From Westiellopsis prolifica IICB1 (GTDB taxonomy: Bacteria; Cyanobacteriota; Cyanobacteriia; Cyanobacteriales; Nostocaceae), in assembly GCF_004323185.1 (NCBI RefSeq), contig NZ_NAPS01000003.1:206191-270190 (forward strand): 64,000 nucleotides of DNA, in the 5' to 3' direction. How positions within the stretch are numbered: position 1 is the first letter of the stretch; each line of letters starts with the position of its first letter. The translations under genes were made by a program, and so were the position numbers. Shown piece by piece: positions 46,134 through 57,000 of the stretch. The notes beneath the pieces are model-generated. The model was given only the letters and a program-made list of their open reading frames with translations, ran no database searches and was not told where the DNA came from.

Positions 46134-47486
46134 TTAATGTTGACGCGCACCATGCATAATCATCTTCACACCACTTTTGGCATAACATTGATCATTGGAA
46201 TGTTCTTGGCGTTCTGATCGCTTGTTAATCAGCATTAATTTATAGTTTGAAAGAATTGTTGCTAAGACAAGCTTCATTTGAAATATAGAAAAAGACCCTG
46301 CAATACAACTACGAGCGCCACTACCGAAGGGTATAAATTCATAAGGAGAGAATTTTTTTTCTAGAAAGCGCTCTGGCTTAAATTGTTTTGGCTCTGGGTA
46401 TACATCTTCACGTTGATGTGTGGAATAAATATTGGTAATGAGTACTGTACCAGGAATTAACTCATAGCCCATAATTTCCACTGGGGAAACTACGACCCTT
46501 GGTAGTGAAAATATGGGACTGGGATAAATTCGTAAAGACTCATTACAAACAGCGTTGAGGTAAGGTAATGCAACAATACTCATAGGATCTGGATTTTCAC
46601 CCAGGCTATCGAGTTCTTCAAGCAATTTTTCGCGAACATCTGGTAAACGGTGAACCCAGTATAAGAACCAGGTTAATGAATGTGTTGCACCATCTCGGCT
46701 TGCTAATATTGGCAAAAATAGGAGATCGCGTACCTCTTCATCACTAAATGGTTTACCTGTTTCATCACAAGCAAATATCAAATCGCAGAGCATATCATTG
46801 CGTAAAGGATCTGCTTGTTTGCGGCGTTCTTTGACTTCACTGTATAAAAATTGAAAAATTTCTTTGAGGAGATACCTATGGTATCCCCAGGGACTAAGAC
46901 GACCTAAATCTACTTGTGTAAAAGGTAATTTTGTTGTGATATTAAATAGCCAAGATTTTTCATATTTAATGCAAGATCTATATAGATCGTTAATTTTTTC
47001 ATAACGCTCTCCTTCTCGCAATCCAATCACAACTTCTATCGCTATTTGTAAGGTAATTCTTGATAAGATTTCATGGGCGATAAAAGTTTTTGCAGACGCC
47101 TGTTGACTAATAATTTTTTTGGTGAGTTCGCAAATACTTTTACCAGTAGCATTCATCCGTTCTCCGTGGTAAGCCTTCATTAACAGAGGACGACGATGTT
47201 TGTGAATTAAACCTTCAATATGAAGGATTCCTTGCTGTCCCATCTGTCCGACTGTAATTGGGGAATCTCCTGGAGGGAGACTAGAGATTGTAATTTCTTT
47301 GGTATTAGTTAAATATTGCTTTATTCCTAAAGGATTGCTGACGTAAACAATTGGTGTAAAACCAGACATTATAGTGACAATGTCGCCATAGCGTTTGTAA
47401 ATAGTATCCAAACAGCCAAGGGGATTAGTATCGAGTTGCTGACGTAGCAGCCACAAGGGTATTTTCGGTCCTGGTGGTAGTGCCAT
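46134..47486 (-). CDS. Cytochrome P450 with altered oxygen-binding motif (copy 1 of tandem pair)
   Basis: 450 aa from ATG 47486 (MALPPGPKIPLW), matched to the start of its neighbour; a TTG six codons upstream is weaker. ExxR is present (ESLR) and the heme loop FGSGARSCIAG keeps Cys, with Ala for the last Gly. The I-helix motif AGx(D/E)(T/S) reads ASRDG: the acid is kept, the alcohol side chain is replaced by Gly. Together with the next P450 it forms a paralogous pair next to the NRPS, so late oxidation of that product is likely. The missing Thr/Ser could mean unusual chemistry or reduced hydroxylation. Confidence 0.92.
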   Translation of the reverse strand: MALPPGPKIPLWLLRQQLDTNPLGCLDTIYKRYGDIVTIMSGFTPIVYVSNPLGIKQYLTNTKEITISSLPPGDSPITVGQMGQQGILHIEGLIHKHRRPLLMKAYHGERMNATGKSICELTKKIISQQASAKTFIAHEILSRITLQIAIEVVIGLREGERYEKINDLYRSCIKYEKSWLFNITTKLPFTQVDLGRLSPWGYHRYLLKEIFQFLYSEVKERRKQADPLRNDMLCDLIFACDETGKPFSDEEVRDLLFLPILASRDGATHSLTWFLYWVHRLPDVREKLLEELDSLGENPDPMSIVALPYLNAVCNESLRIYPSPIFSLPRVVVSPVEIMGYELIPGTVLITNIYSTHQREDVYPEPKQFKPERFLEKKFSPYEFIPFGSGARSCIAGSFSIFQMKLVLATILSNYKLMLINKRSERQEHSNDQCYAKSGVKMIMHGARQH

Positions 47487-47560
47487 AAATATTGTTTCAT
47501 TCAATAATTGGGATCAGAAATATATATCAACAAAAGCAAGTAAAAAATTATATTCAAAAA

Positions 47561-48940
47561 CTAAATCAAGCCAGAAACTAATGACTGAGACTGTTCTTGA
47601 TCCTGACGGTGGTTACGCATAACCATTTTCACACCACTAGCAGGAGAACAAATCAAACCTGCAAATTTAGGACGTTCTGGGTGCCGATTGACTAGCTCTA
47701 ATTGATAGCGTGAAAGAATAGTTGCTAATATAAGTTTCATTTCAAATAAGGCAAAATTCGCACCAATACACACACGAGAACCGCCACCAAATGGCAAAAA
47801 TTCGTAGGGAGAAAATTGTTTTTCTAAAAAGCGTTCTGGTTGAAATTCTTTGGGATTTGGATATAAATCTTCACGCTGATGGGTTGCATAAATATTACCA
47901 ATAACTATCGTACCGGGATGTAGTTTATAACCCATGATCTCAACCGTCGATTCTACTAATCTGGGAAATGTAAACAATTGAGTTGGGTAAATTCGCAGAA
48001 CTTCATTACATACAGCACTTAAGTAGGGTAATGTAACAATACTCATAGGATCCGGATTTTCACCAAGACTATCAAGTTCTTTGAATAGTTTTTCTCGCAC
48101 ATCTCTTAAGCGATGAATCCAGTACAAAGACCAACTAATAGTAGTTCCAGAAGCATCAATAGCAGCAAACATCGGTGATAATAAAAGATCACGTACTTCT
48201 TGGGTGCTTAATTTTTCACCTGTTTCATCACAAGCAAAAATTAAATCCTCAAGTATATCACTGCGTGAACAATCTACTTGCTGACGACGTTCTTCTACCT
48301 CAGTAGATAGCAATTGAAAAAGTTCTTTTTGCAGGTGAAGGAGATATCCTTTTGGACTCCATCTACCTAAATCTTTTTCTCCAAAAATCTTGCTAAAAAC
48401 TTTAACTATAAGAGATTGTCTATCTAGTTTCAACAAAGACGTAAATAAATATTTAATTTTGTCATAGCGTTCTCCTTCTTGTAAACCGATTACCCGTTCT
48501 ATTCCCACTTTAAAAGTAATATCCTCAATGACCGAGTATGCTATAAAAGGTTTTCCAATAACTTGTTTATTCATTATCTTTTCTGTGAGTTCGCAAATAC
48601 TCCGCCCACAAGCTTGCATCCGCGCTCCATGAAAAGCTTGCATTAAGAGTTTACGCCGATTTTTATGAATTAGACCATCAAGTTGTAGGACTCCTTGATT
48701 TCCTGTGACCAAAGCAAAATCTTGGTTTAATTCACCTCTAGCTATAATTTCTTTGGTATTTGTAAAAAATTCTTTTATACCTGAAGGATTGCTGATGTAG
48801 ACAATTGGCGTAGAACCAGACATTATAGTAACAATATCACCATAACGTTGAGAAATAGTATCCAAATAACTAAAAGGATTAATCTCGAATTGCAGACCTA
48901 GTAGCCAAAATGGTATTTTCGGTCCAGGAGGTAGTTTCAT
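47561..48940 (-). CDS. Cytochrome P450 with altered oxygen-binding motif (copy 2 of tandem pair)
   Basis: 459 aa, start MKLPPGPKIPFW. The heme loop FGGGSRVCIG and ExxR (EVLR) are intact. The I-helix region reads AAIDAS, aligned without gaps to AGHEST of the 36032 P450, so the residue after the acid is Ala instead of Thr/Ser. It is clearly paralogous to the 46134 gene over its whole length, which points to tandem duplication and divergence. It lies 18 nt after the NRPS stop, so it is probably co-transcribed. Confidence 0.93.
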   Translation of the reverse strand: MKLPPGPKIPFWLLGLQFEINPFSYLDTISQRYGDIVTIMSGSTPIVYISNPSGIKEFFTNTKEIIARGELNQDFALVTGNQGVLQLDGLIHKNRRKLLMQAFHGARMQACGRSICELTEKIMNKQVIGKPFIAYSVIEDITFKVGIERVIGLQEGERYDKIKYLFTSLLKLDRQSLIVKVFSKIFGEKDLGRWSPKGYLLHLQKELFQLLSTEVEERRQQVDCSRSDILEDLIFACDETGEKLSTQEVRDLLLSPMFAAIDASGTTISWSLYWIHRLRDVREKLFKELDSLGENPDPMSIVTLPYLSAVCNEVLRIYPTQLFTFPRLVESTVEIMGYKLHPGTIVIGNIYATHQREDLYPNPKEFQPERFLEKQFSPYEFLPFGGGSRVCIGANFALFEMKLILATILSRYQLELVNRHPERPKFAGLICSPASGVKMVMRNHRQDQEQSQSLVSGLI

Positions 48941-48958
48941 CAGTTTCTTTTGCTCCCA

Positions 48959-51900
48959 TTATTCAGATTGCACAACAGCATTATCGATACAAACTCTTAA
49001 GTTTCTGGCTAATTCCTGAATATGAGGTTCAATAAAAATTGAGAAATGATCACCAGGAATTTCCATCACTTGAATAGGTTGACTAGAACATTTACCCCAA
49101 CCTAGTAAGGGATCATCAGTATGAAATTCTGGACTTTCAAAATCATGAATGATTTCTTCTTTCGCTCGAAATAAAGTTATAGACTGCTCATAAACAGTTG
49201 GTGTATAATTTCGCATGGCTTGAACATGAGCCTTGAACAATTTGTAGTAACGCATAAAATCTTTAATTTCCGTATCAGTAAAGATAAAATTCATTTTTTG
49301 ATTAATCAAATCAAGTTGCTCATTCAGGGATAAATCTCGAAGTTCCTCAAAACAAAGCGAAAAATCTATATTACTATCAGTTTTTATCGATTCAGCCATG
49401 CGAAGTAAAAATTTTGCATCGTCATCTTTTGTAGATTCAATGCGTGTTTCTGAAAGTATGGCATCGATTATAATTAATAAATCTACTGTTTCACCTTCTC
49501 TTTGTAATTGCTGCGCCATTTCAAAAGCAAGTACACCGCCGTAACAATGACCACCTAAAAGATAAGGACCTTTTGGCTGCACTTTCCGAATTTCTTGTAA
49601 GTAATAATTTGCTGTTTCTTCTACTGTTATAATTTTCGGTTCTTCTTGGTTAGGATTATGTTCTAAGGCATAAAATGGATAATTTTCACCAAGTCTTCTG
49701 GATAAATTAATGTAGTGATTAATACCTCCACCAGCGCCATGTATACAAAAGAAAGGTATTTTAGAACCAGAAGAATTAATTTCTACTAAAGGAGAATTAG
49801 AACTCTCACGGAATGGCTGACTAACAATTACAGCTAGTTTCTCGATTGTAGGATTTTCAAAAAGAGTAGATAAAGTAAGATGATGTCCAAATCGATCTTG
49901 AATTTGAGCCATTAAGCGTACAGCTAAAAATGAGTGACCACCCAGATTAAAGAAATTATCTTTTACTCCAATCGGACTGGTATTGAGGAGATTACCCCAA
50001 AGTTTTACTAATGATAACTCTGTAAAATTACGAGGAGCAATTATGTTTTCATGAGTATTTGGTCGAATAAGCTTATCTTTAGGAAGCGCACGTTTATCTA
50101 TTTTGCCATTGGGTGTTAGTGGAAATGCGTCTAAAACCACAAAGGCGGATGGAAGCATATAATTAGGTAATTTTTGTTGCAAATATGGCAAAAGTTGTGC
50201 AGCAATATTTTGTTTTTTTGTTACAATATAAGCTATTAAAATTTGATCTTCTTGTTCATCTTTTTCGGCAATTACAACCGATTCTTGTATATCTGGATGT
50301 TGTGTAATAACAGCTACAATTTCAGCTAACTCTACTCGAAAGCCTCTAATTTTTACTTGCTCATCACGACGACCCAAATACTCAAGATTTCCATCTTTGA
50401 GATAACGTACTAAATCACCTGTTTTATAAAGCTTAGTTTCGGGGATAAAGGGATTATCTATAAATTTTTCTTGAGTGAATTCGGGACGATGTAAATATCC
50501 CCTCGCTAATCCGTCTCCACCAATATAAAGTTCTCCGATAACTCCTACAGGTGTTGGTTGTAAATTGCGATTCAATACATAGATTTGAGTATTATCAATT
50601 GGACAACCAATAGGAACACTGTTTGCTTGGTCTGGTAATAAAGTGGTGTCGTAATAAGTGGCGTTAGCGGAAACTTCCGATGAACCATAAAGGTTAATTA
50701 ATTTTGCAAATGGCAATAATTTTCGGAAACTTTTAACTAATTTAATAGATAGTGCTTCACCGCTAGTTATCCAAAGTTCTAGTTTTAATAGTTTCTGAGT
50801 CAGATGACTGTAATTATCTAAAAGTAAACGCAGAAGTGAGGGTACAAGTATAATACGAGTAACTTTGTGCTTAACTAAAGTTTCTATAAATAGCTGTGGA
50901 TCTAATAAAGTTTCATTTTTGATAATTACTGTAGGGATTCCTTGGAGTAAAGGAGCAAAAATTTCCCATACCGAATCTACAAAACTAATAGCTGTTTTCT
51001 GACAACAAATTTCCTCTGGATTGAAAGGATAAGTTTTCCATAGCCAGTGTAAGCCATTTACGGTACCGCGATGAGTACCAAGAACACCTTTAGGAGTTCC
51101 AGTTGAGCCAGAGGTATAAATAATATAGGCGAGATGATCAGATTTTGAAATGTTAATCGGGTTTTCTGAACTTTCTTGATTGATAATTTCCCAGTCATTG
51201 TCTAGCAAAATTACCGTCATTTGTTCTTTATCATTTGTCATATGTCCAAACTTATTAACAAATAACGAATTACTAATAACCAATGACACTTGAGAATCAG
51301 AGAGCATAAATTTTAAACGCTCAACTGGATAACTTGGGTCGAGAGGAATGTATGCACCACCAGCTTTAAGGATGGCTAAAATTCCCACTATCATATCTGG
51401 GTCGCGTTCTAAACAGATAGCAACGAGGGTTTCTTGAGTTACACCTTGTTTTTGTAAATAGTGCGCTAGCTGATTGACTTTATGATTAAGTTGCCGATAT
51501 GTTAGTTGTTCTGACTGACTAATTAATGCTAGAGAGTCAGGTGTTCGTTTCACTTGTTGTTCAAATAATTGATTTAAAGATGCATTCTGATAGTCTGAAC
51601 TAGTTTGATTAACTTTAAATAATAGTTGCTCTTTTTCAAAGGTATTTAGTAGAGATAAATTACAGATGCGCTGCTCTGGATTAGTAATAATATTTGCTAA
51701 CAAAGTCTGAAAGTGATTGAGAAATTGGCTAATAGTTGTCGCATCGAAAATATCTGTATTATACTCCAGACATCCTGTTAAACCCTCTTGCAATTCAAAC
51801 ATCGACAGAAAAATATCAAGTTGAGCTGTCCCGCTATCAAACTCTAAAGTACGTAAGGTTAACCCAGACACTTCCTGCACAGATGTGGGAGTGTTTTGCA

Positions 51901-53065
51901 AGACAAACATGACTTCATAAAGAGGATTTCGACTCAAATTTCGTTCGGGTTGCAACTCTTCTACAAGCATCTCAAAAGGTAAATCTTGATGTGCATAAGC
52001 ATCGAGAGTTACCTCACGAACTCGATGTAGAAATTCGCAGAAGCTGGGATTACCACTGAGGTTATTGCGTAATACCAAAGTATTAACAAATAAACCCAGC
52101 ATTCCTTCTAATTCGGCTCGGTTGCGATTAGCAATGGGAGAACCAATTAAGATATCTTCTTGGTCTGTATAGTGGTATAATAAGATGTTAAATCCTGCTA
52201 GCAAGCTCATAAATAAAGTAGCATCTTCTTGCAGGCTCAATTGTCTGAGTGCGTCAGTTAAGACTGTTGATAATGTAAAATATTGCTTGGCACCATTAAA
52301 AGATGTGACGGTTGGTCGGGGACGGTCTGTGGGTAATTGTAATATAGGAAGTTCACCGCTGAGTTGTTGCTTCCAATAATTTAATTTGGTTGCAAGGAAT
52401 TCACCTTGGATGCGATCGCGTTGCCAAATGGTAAAATCTGCATATTGAACTGGCAGTGCGGGTAAGGGAGAAGGCTGATTTGTAGAAAAAGCTGCATATA
52501 AGGTTGATAACTCTCGCAAGAACACACCACAAGACCATCCATCGGTGATAATGTGATGCATGGTTACAAGCAAAACATGTTCTTGTTCATTTAATTTTAG
52601 TAAAGTTGCCCTAACTAAAAGTCCTTTGGCTAAATTAAACGGTTTTATTGCTTCCTTAGCTACAAGTTGTTTAACTTCTGCTTCCCAATCTTGTCCAGAT
52701 AAATGCTCAAGATTAATTATAGGTATATTCCAAGTTAAATTCTGTGTAATCTCCTGTATTGGCTCTCCATTTACAAGTCTAAAATTCGTCCGCCAAATTT
52801 CGTGACGTTTGAGGATTTCATCCAGACTTTGCTGAAGCGCGGTAATATTTAGCTTTCCTTTAATATGAAAAGCAACGGGAATATTATAGAAAGAACTCCC
52901 GTGATAAAGTTGGTCAATAAACCAGAGTCTTTGTTGAGAAAAAGATAAAGAAATATTCTGAAATATTTGACGTTTAGGAATAGTATCAGCCTGAAATTTA
53001 CCTCCCTTCCACTTTTCTAAAAGGGCTTTTTTTGCAGGTGATAAATTAGAAAGATATTTATCCAT
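48959..53065 (-). CDS. NRPS C-A(beta-Ala-like)-PCP-TE with Cys nucleophile in the TE
   Basis: 1368 aa from ATG 53065 (MDKYLSNLSPAKK); the open frame extends 38 codons upstream, but that part is hydrophobic and unlike an NRPS start. The C domain (about 20-440) has an intact HHIITDG. The A domain (about 475-980) has YTSGSTGTPKG, and by alignment its code reads V-D-W-I-I-S-L-A-N-K. Val-Asp in place of the usual leading Asp resembles codes of beta-alanine-activating A domains. The PCP has LGGHSF (Ser1045). The TE has GGHCYGG: the nucleophile is Cys1174, not Ser, and the His of GDHFSIF is kept. The module should add beta-alanine or a related beta-amino acid and release the product. A PLP-dependent decarboxylase upstream in the cluster could supply it. 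Confidence 0.93.
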   Translation of the reverse strand: MDKYLSNLSPAKKALLEKWKGGKFQADTIPKRQIFQNISLSFSQQRLWFIDQLYHGSSFYNIPVAFHIKGKLNITALQQSLDEILKRHEIWRTNFRLVNGEPIQEITQNLTWNIPIINLEHLSGQDWEAEVKQLVAKEAIKPFNLAKGLLVRATLLKLNEQEHVLLVTMHHIITDGWSCGVFLRELSTLYAAFSTNQPSPLPALPVQYADFTIWQRDRIQGEFLATKLNYWKQQLSGELPILQLPTDRPRPTVTSFNGAKQYFTLSTVLTDALRQLSLQEDATLFMSLLAGFNILLYHYTDQEDILIGSPIANRNRAELEGMLGLFVNTLVLRNNLSGNPSFCEFLHRVREVTLDAYAHQDLPFEMLVEELQPERNLSRNPLYEVMFVLQNTPTSVQEVSGLTLRTLEFDSGTAQLDIFLSMFELQEGLTGCLEYNTDIFDATTISQFLNHFQTLLANIITNPEQRICNLSLLNTFEKEQLLFKVNQTSSDYQNASLNQLFEQQVKRTPDSLALISQSEQLTYRQLNHKVNQLAHYLQKQGVTQETLVAICLERDPDMIVGILAILKAGGAYIPLDPSYPVERLKFMLSDSQVSLVISNSLFVNKFGHMTNDKEQMTVILLDNDWEIINQESSENPINISKSDHLAYIIYTSGSTGTPKGVLGTHRGTVNGLHWLWKTYPFNPEEICCQKTAISFVDSVWEIFAPLLQGIPTVIIKNETLLDPQLFIETLVKHKVTRIILVPSLLRLLLDNYSHLTQKLLKLELWITSGEALSIKLVKSFRKLLPFAKLINLYGSSEVSANATYYDTTLLPDQANSVPIGCPIDNTQIYVLNRNLQPTPVGVIGELYIGGDGLARGYLHRPEFTQEKFIDNPFIPETKLYKTGDLVRYLKDGNLEYLGRRDEQVKIRGFRVELAEIVAVITQHPDIQESVVIAEKDEQEDQILIAYIVTKKQNIAAQLLPYLQQKLPNYMLPSAFVVLDAFPLTPNGKIDKRALPKDKLIRPNTHENIIAPRNFTELSLVKLWGNLLNTSPIGVKDNFFNLGGHSFLAVRLMAQIQDRFGHHLTLSTLFENPTIEKLAVIVSQPFRESSNSPLVEINSSGSKIPFFCIHGAGGGINHYINLSRRLGENYPFYALEHNPNQEEPKIITVEETANYYLQEIRKVQPKGPYLLGGHCYGGVLAFEMAQQLQREGETVDLLIIIDAILSETRIESTKDDDAKFLLRMAESIKTDSNIDFSLCFEELRDLSLNEQLDLINQKMNFIFTDTEIKDFMRYYKLFKAHVQAMRNYTPTVYEQSITLFRAKEEIIHDFESPEFHTDDPLLGWGKCSSQPIQVMEIPGDHFSIFIEPHIQELARNLRVCIDNAVVQSE

Positions 53066-53215
53066 GGTTAATATATGGTGAAAAACTTTTGTGGTGATCG
53101 CAATCGTATTTAATTTATATGTGAATAAAATTAAAATCTGATAATTAGTTTGTAATAAGTGCTGGTTGTAGAGTAGCACCTATTACAAATATTGAATTTT
53201 ATGCTGATTTATATA

Positions 53216-53974
53216 TTACTTATGACAAGTTTTTTGACAAACGAAGCAAGCTATGTCTTCAGTTTCTCCAAATTCTCTGGTGTTATAGTAATTAAAATCT
53301 GTAAAGCCAACATTTTTCAAAGCGGACTGAACTTCTTCTAAAAAATGATCTTTTCTTAACCAAACTGTATCTGAACGCTGCCAAGTTTTTTCAATCAATT
53401 CAAATCCTGTGACTTTGATCTCCCACATCCTTTCTTCTGGTTTGTAGTAAAATAATTCTATTAAGGAACATTCATCATTAATACTCACAATATTAAAATT
53501 GTTTTTCTGAGCAGTTTCATGCAGCCAATCCGTTATAGGTATATTAAACACAAATACACCATTATCTCGAAGTGCAGCATATACGTTTTTAAATGCTACT
53601 GTTAAATCTTCATTGTTTTGGATAAAATGAAAAACATCGTTTGCCAAAACCGCATCAAAGATTGGTGGTAAATCAAACTGACGTATATCACTAAGGATAA
53701 ATTCACTTTCAGGCGCGTTGTTTCTAGCGTAGTTTAGTAGTCCTTTAGAAGCATCGATTCCAGTAACTTTATATCCTCTAAAGTTAAGTTGTTGTGCTAA
53801 ATGTCCGCAACCACAACCAAGTTCAAGAATATGCGCTCCCGCAGGAAGTTGAGATAACAATATTTGGTCTAAAGCAGGTATTATACCTTGCAATAAATCT
53901 TCTGGTGTATTCTTTAATTCGTTCTGTAAACGAGCAATAGATTCATAGTTGGGGATATTTGTTAGCAAAGACAT
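53216..53974 (-). CDS. SAM-dependent class I methyltransferase
   Basis: 252 aa. SAM-binding motif I is ILELGCGCGHLA (about 44), followed by GIDASKGLL (motif II acidic) and ANDVFHF (motif IV region). It is a stand-alone enzyme between the PKS at 54031 and the NRPS, all on the minus strand. It could methylate an oxygen, nitrogen or carbon of the product; the sequence does not say which. The C-terminus is Cys/His-rich (ACFVCQKTCHK), perhaps incidental. Confidence 0.88.
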   Translation of the reverse strand: MSLLTNIPNYESIARLQNELKNTPEDLLQGIIPALDQILLSQLPAGAHILELGCGCGHLAQQLNFRGYKVTGIDASKGLLNYARNNAPESEFILSDIRQFDLPPIFDAVLANDVFHFIQNNEDLTVAFKNVYAALRDNGVFVFNIPITDWLHETAQKNNFNIVSINDECSLIELFYYKPEERMWEIKVTGFELIEKTWQRSDTVWLRKDHFLEEVQSALKNVGFTDFNYYNTREFGETEDIACFVCQKTCHK

Positions 53975-54030
53975 AGACTATTTTTCCTGTTGTCAAATGA
54001 ATGTTTGCAATCAAATAATTTAGATGTTAG

Positions 54031-57000
54031 TTATTTCGCTAAAAGAGCTTCTACTTCTTCTTCAGATAATTGTTCGATTTTTTCCAACAGAAGTTGTTCG
54101 ATCATTTCTGCCTGTTTGGCTGGTATCATGGCTTTTAATAAAAGATCACGCAACGGTAAATCTATGGGAAATTTAGCTCGCAATCGAGAAACTAATTGAG
54201 TTGCAATGAGAGAGTCCCCTCCTAACTCATAAAAGTTGTCGTAAATACCAACCTCTGCAATCCCAAGTACATCTTGCCATATTTGCGTAATTTGTTTTTC
54301 CAACTCACTTGTCGGAGCAATATAGGAATTACTTAGTTGAGGTCTGGAATAGCGCGGGGATAAATATAATTGATTGGAATATTTTGAATTGGCTGGATAA
54401 TCAAGGTTAAATGCATGATTATGTCTAGTCTTGATATCTACTGTAGAAACAACAATTTGAGTTTTTTGATCTAAAGAGAGTATTCTTTTAAATACCTCTA
54501 TAGTTTCTGTTGGATTAATAGCCAATTTTTCTCCAGACGCTTGCTCAATGGTATCTGATTTTGGAGTAAAGTTTAATTGTATTTTATCACAATTTATAGT
54601 GTACCACGGTAAATAATTATTTTGATTGTGTTGGTTAATTAATGTATCTATTAAATGATTAGCTGCTGAATATAAACCTAATCCAAATCCTCCTAAAATA
54701 GAAGATAATGAAGAAAAAACAATACAAAAATCTAAATTTATATTTTCTAATAATTGGGCTAATACAGTAATCTGACGGCGTTGTAAATCAAATAATTTTT
54801 TTGACTCTATCTTGCCAATTTCTGGAATTGAACCAAATATTTTTTCACGTTTGATTCCAGTTGAAGAGATAACTCCGTTAATTTGTTCAATATTCTCAGA
54901 TAAAAATATTTGACGAATTTGTTGATCATCAGTTTTATCTGCACGAATTACCAAAATATCTGCGCTTAAATTCTCCAAAACTTGCAATTGTTGAATTTTG
55001 CAACTTATTTCATCTTCTTGGTCGTGAGTTTTCAACCATTGCGAGAAATCATACTGTTCTGGGAAATCTAAATCTTCGATAAATATAAGTTTTGCTTGAA
55101 AATTTTTGATTAAATATTCTGCAAGCACAACTTCAATACTATCTAAACCACCAAAAAATAGATAAACACCGTGTTTTTTCAATGGTAGTTTTTCTTCAAC
55201 CGCCGACGTTAGGTGGACTGGCTCGAATGTTTGTACCCAACGGTGGGAACCACGATAAGCAACAACTAAGTCTGAGGATACAGCCGTGAATTCATTTAAA
55301 AGTTGATCAATAATTTTACTTTCATAAACTTGGTGTTTTTTATCCTTTATATTCAAATAGTTAGTTAACGCAATATCAATACTCCGACAGGTTATCTGAG
55401 GATATTCTTGAGAAATTACCTGACATAAACCTAACACTGTCGCCTTTTCTGGATTTATAATTTCATTGCCATCGACTTCTTGAATATGATTAGAGACAAC
55501 CCAGAGTTGTAAACTTTGATCAATTTTGAGTTTACTAAGGCTTTGTGATATGAATAATAAACTTTGAAATTCTAAGTAATTCTCTGAATGATAATTATTA
55601 TAATTATTGAGACTCCAAAAATAAGCTATATTTTTGGGAAATTTACCTAAAGCAATTAACTCTTTAAAGAAAATATCATAGTCTTGATCTATGCATGGAT
55701 TAATTGTGTAAATGCATTCGTCTTTTTTCTCAAATTTTTCTCCAGTCTTAACTATAATTATATTATTATCTTGATTTTCTAATGCTTTAATTAATTCCTC
55801 ACTCACTCCCAAATCATCTACAAAAAATAACCATTTTGTTTGATTTGATTTTACTGGATCAGAGGATGAGTGAGTAAGTAAGGAGCGTTTCCAGGAAGGA
55901 ATATAAAACCAATCGCTAATATCTTGTTTTTGACCTAATTTTGTTAATTTATTATTTAAAGAAGTTGATGAGGATTTGGCATCAATCCAATACCTTTGTC
56001 GTTCAAAAGGATAAGTCGGTAAAGGTAAACGATGACGTTGCTCGTGGGTATAAAATCCTGACCAATCTATATCTACACCAAAAAGCCACAACTGACCCAA
56101 TGTTTTTAATAAAAAGCTTACATCTGATTGTTGTTCTTGCACACGACGTAAAGAAGTTAATATATGTTGTTTAGCATTAATACCTAAATGCTGTTTAGTT
56201 AATGTGCTTAAAGTTCGTCCTGGTCCAACCTCTAGAAAAATACCTGTAAACTGTTTTAAAATTTGCGATATTCCATCGGAAAATCTCACAGTTTGTCGTA
56301 AATGTTGACTCCAATAATTGGGATTTGTAGCTTGTGTATCTGTAATCCAACTACCACTTACATTGGAGATAAAGCGTATGTGTGGTGGATTCAGTTTGAT
56401 TTTTTTGAAACATTGCACAAATTCCTCTAAGATTGGCGACATCATTTGTGAATGGAACGCGTGAGATGTATGCAACAGGCGACATTCCACACTTTGAGAA
56501 GATAATTGATTTTTTAGTGTGGCGATCGCTTCCTTTGTTCCAGAAACCACACATGAATTTTGGCTGTTAATCGCTGCGATTTCTACAGAGTTTAAAATCA
56601 GCGATCGCACTTCTTTTTCTGGAAGGGGGATTGCTAACATACTCCCTTGCGGTAACTGTTGCATCAGTTGCCCCCTTTTTGCGACAATGAATAGCGCATC
56701 TTCAAGGGAAAATACACCTGCAATGGTTGCAGCGACATATTCTCCAATACTGTGACCAATCATCGCCGCAGGTAGCACACCCCATGACATCAATAACTTA
56801 GCGAGTGCGTACTCAATTACAAATAATGCGCTTTGAGTAAAAGCTGTTTGTTGTAGTTTTTGGTTAGCTGTTTCCATTTTTTCTGAGTTTGGAAACAGTA
56901 AATCGCGGATATCAAAACCAAGGTGAGGTTGCAAAATTTCAGCACAAGTATCTACATATCTGCGAAATGTTACTTCAACTTCGTAGAGTTCTCGACCCAT

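Noticed and set aside
53066-53179. N-terminal extension of the NRPS at 48959
   Set aside because: The 38 extra codons are hydrophobic and AT-rich, and the known NRPS-like start MDKYLSNLS at 53065 fits better.
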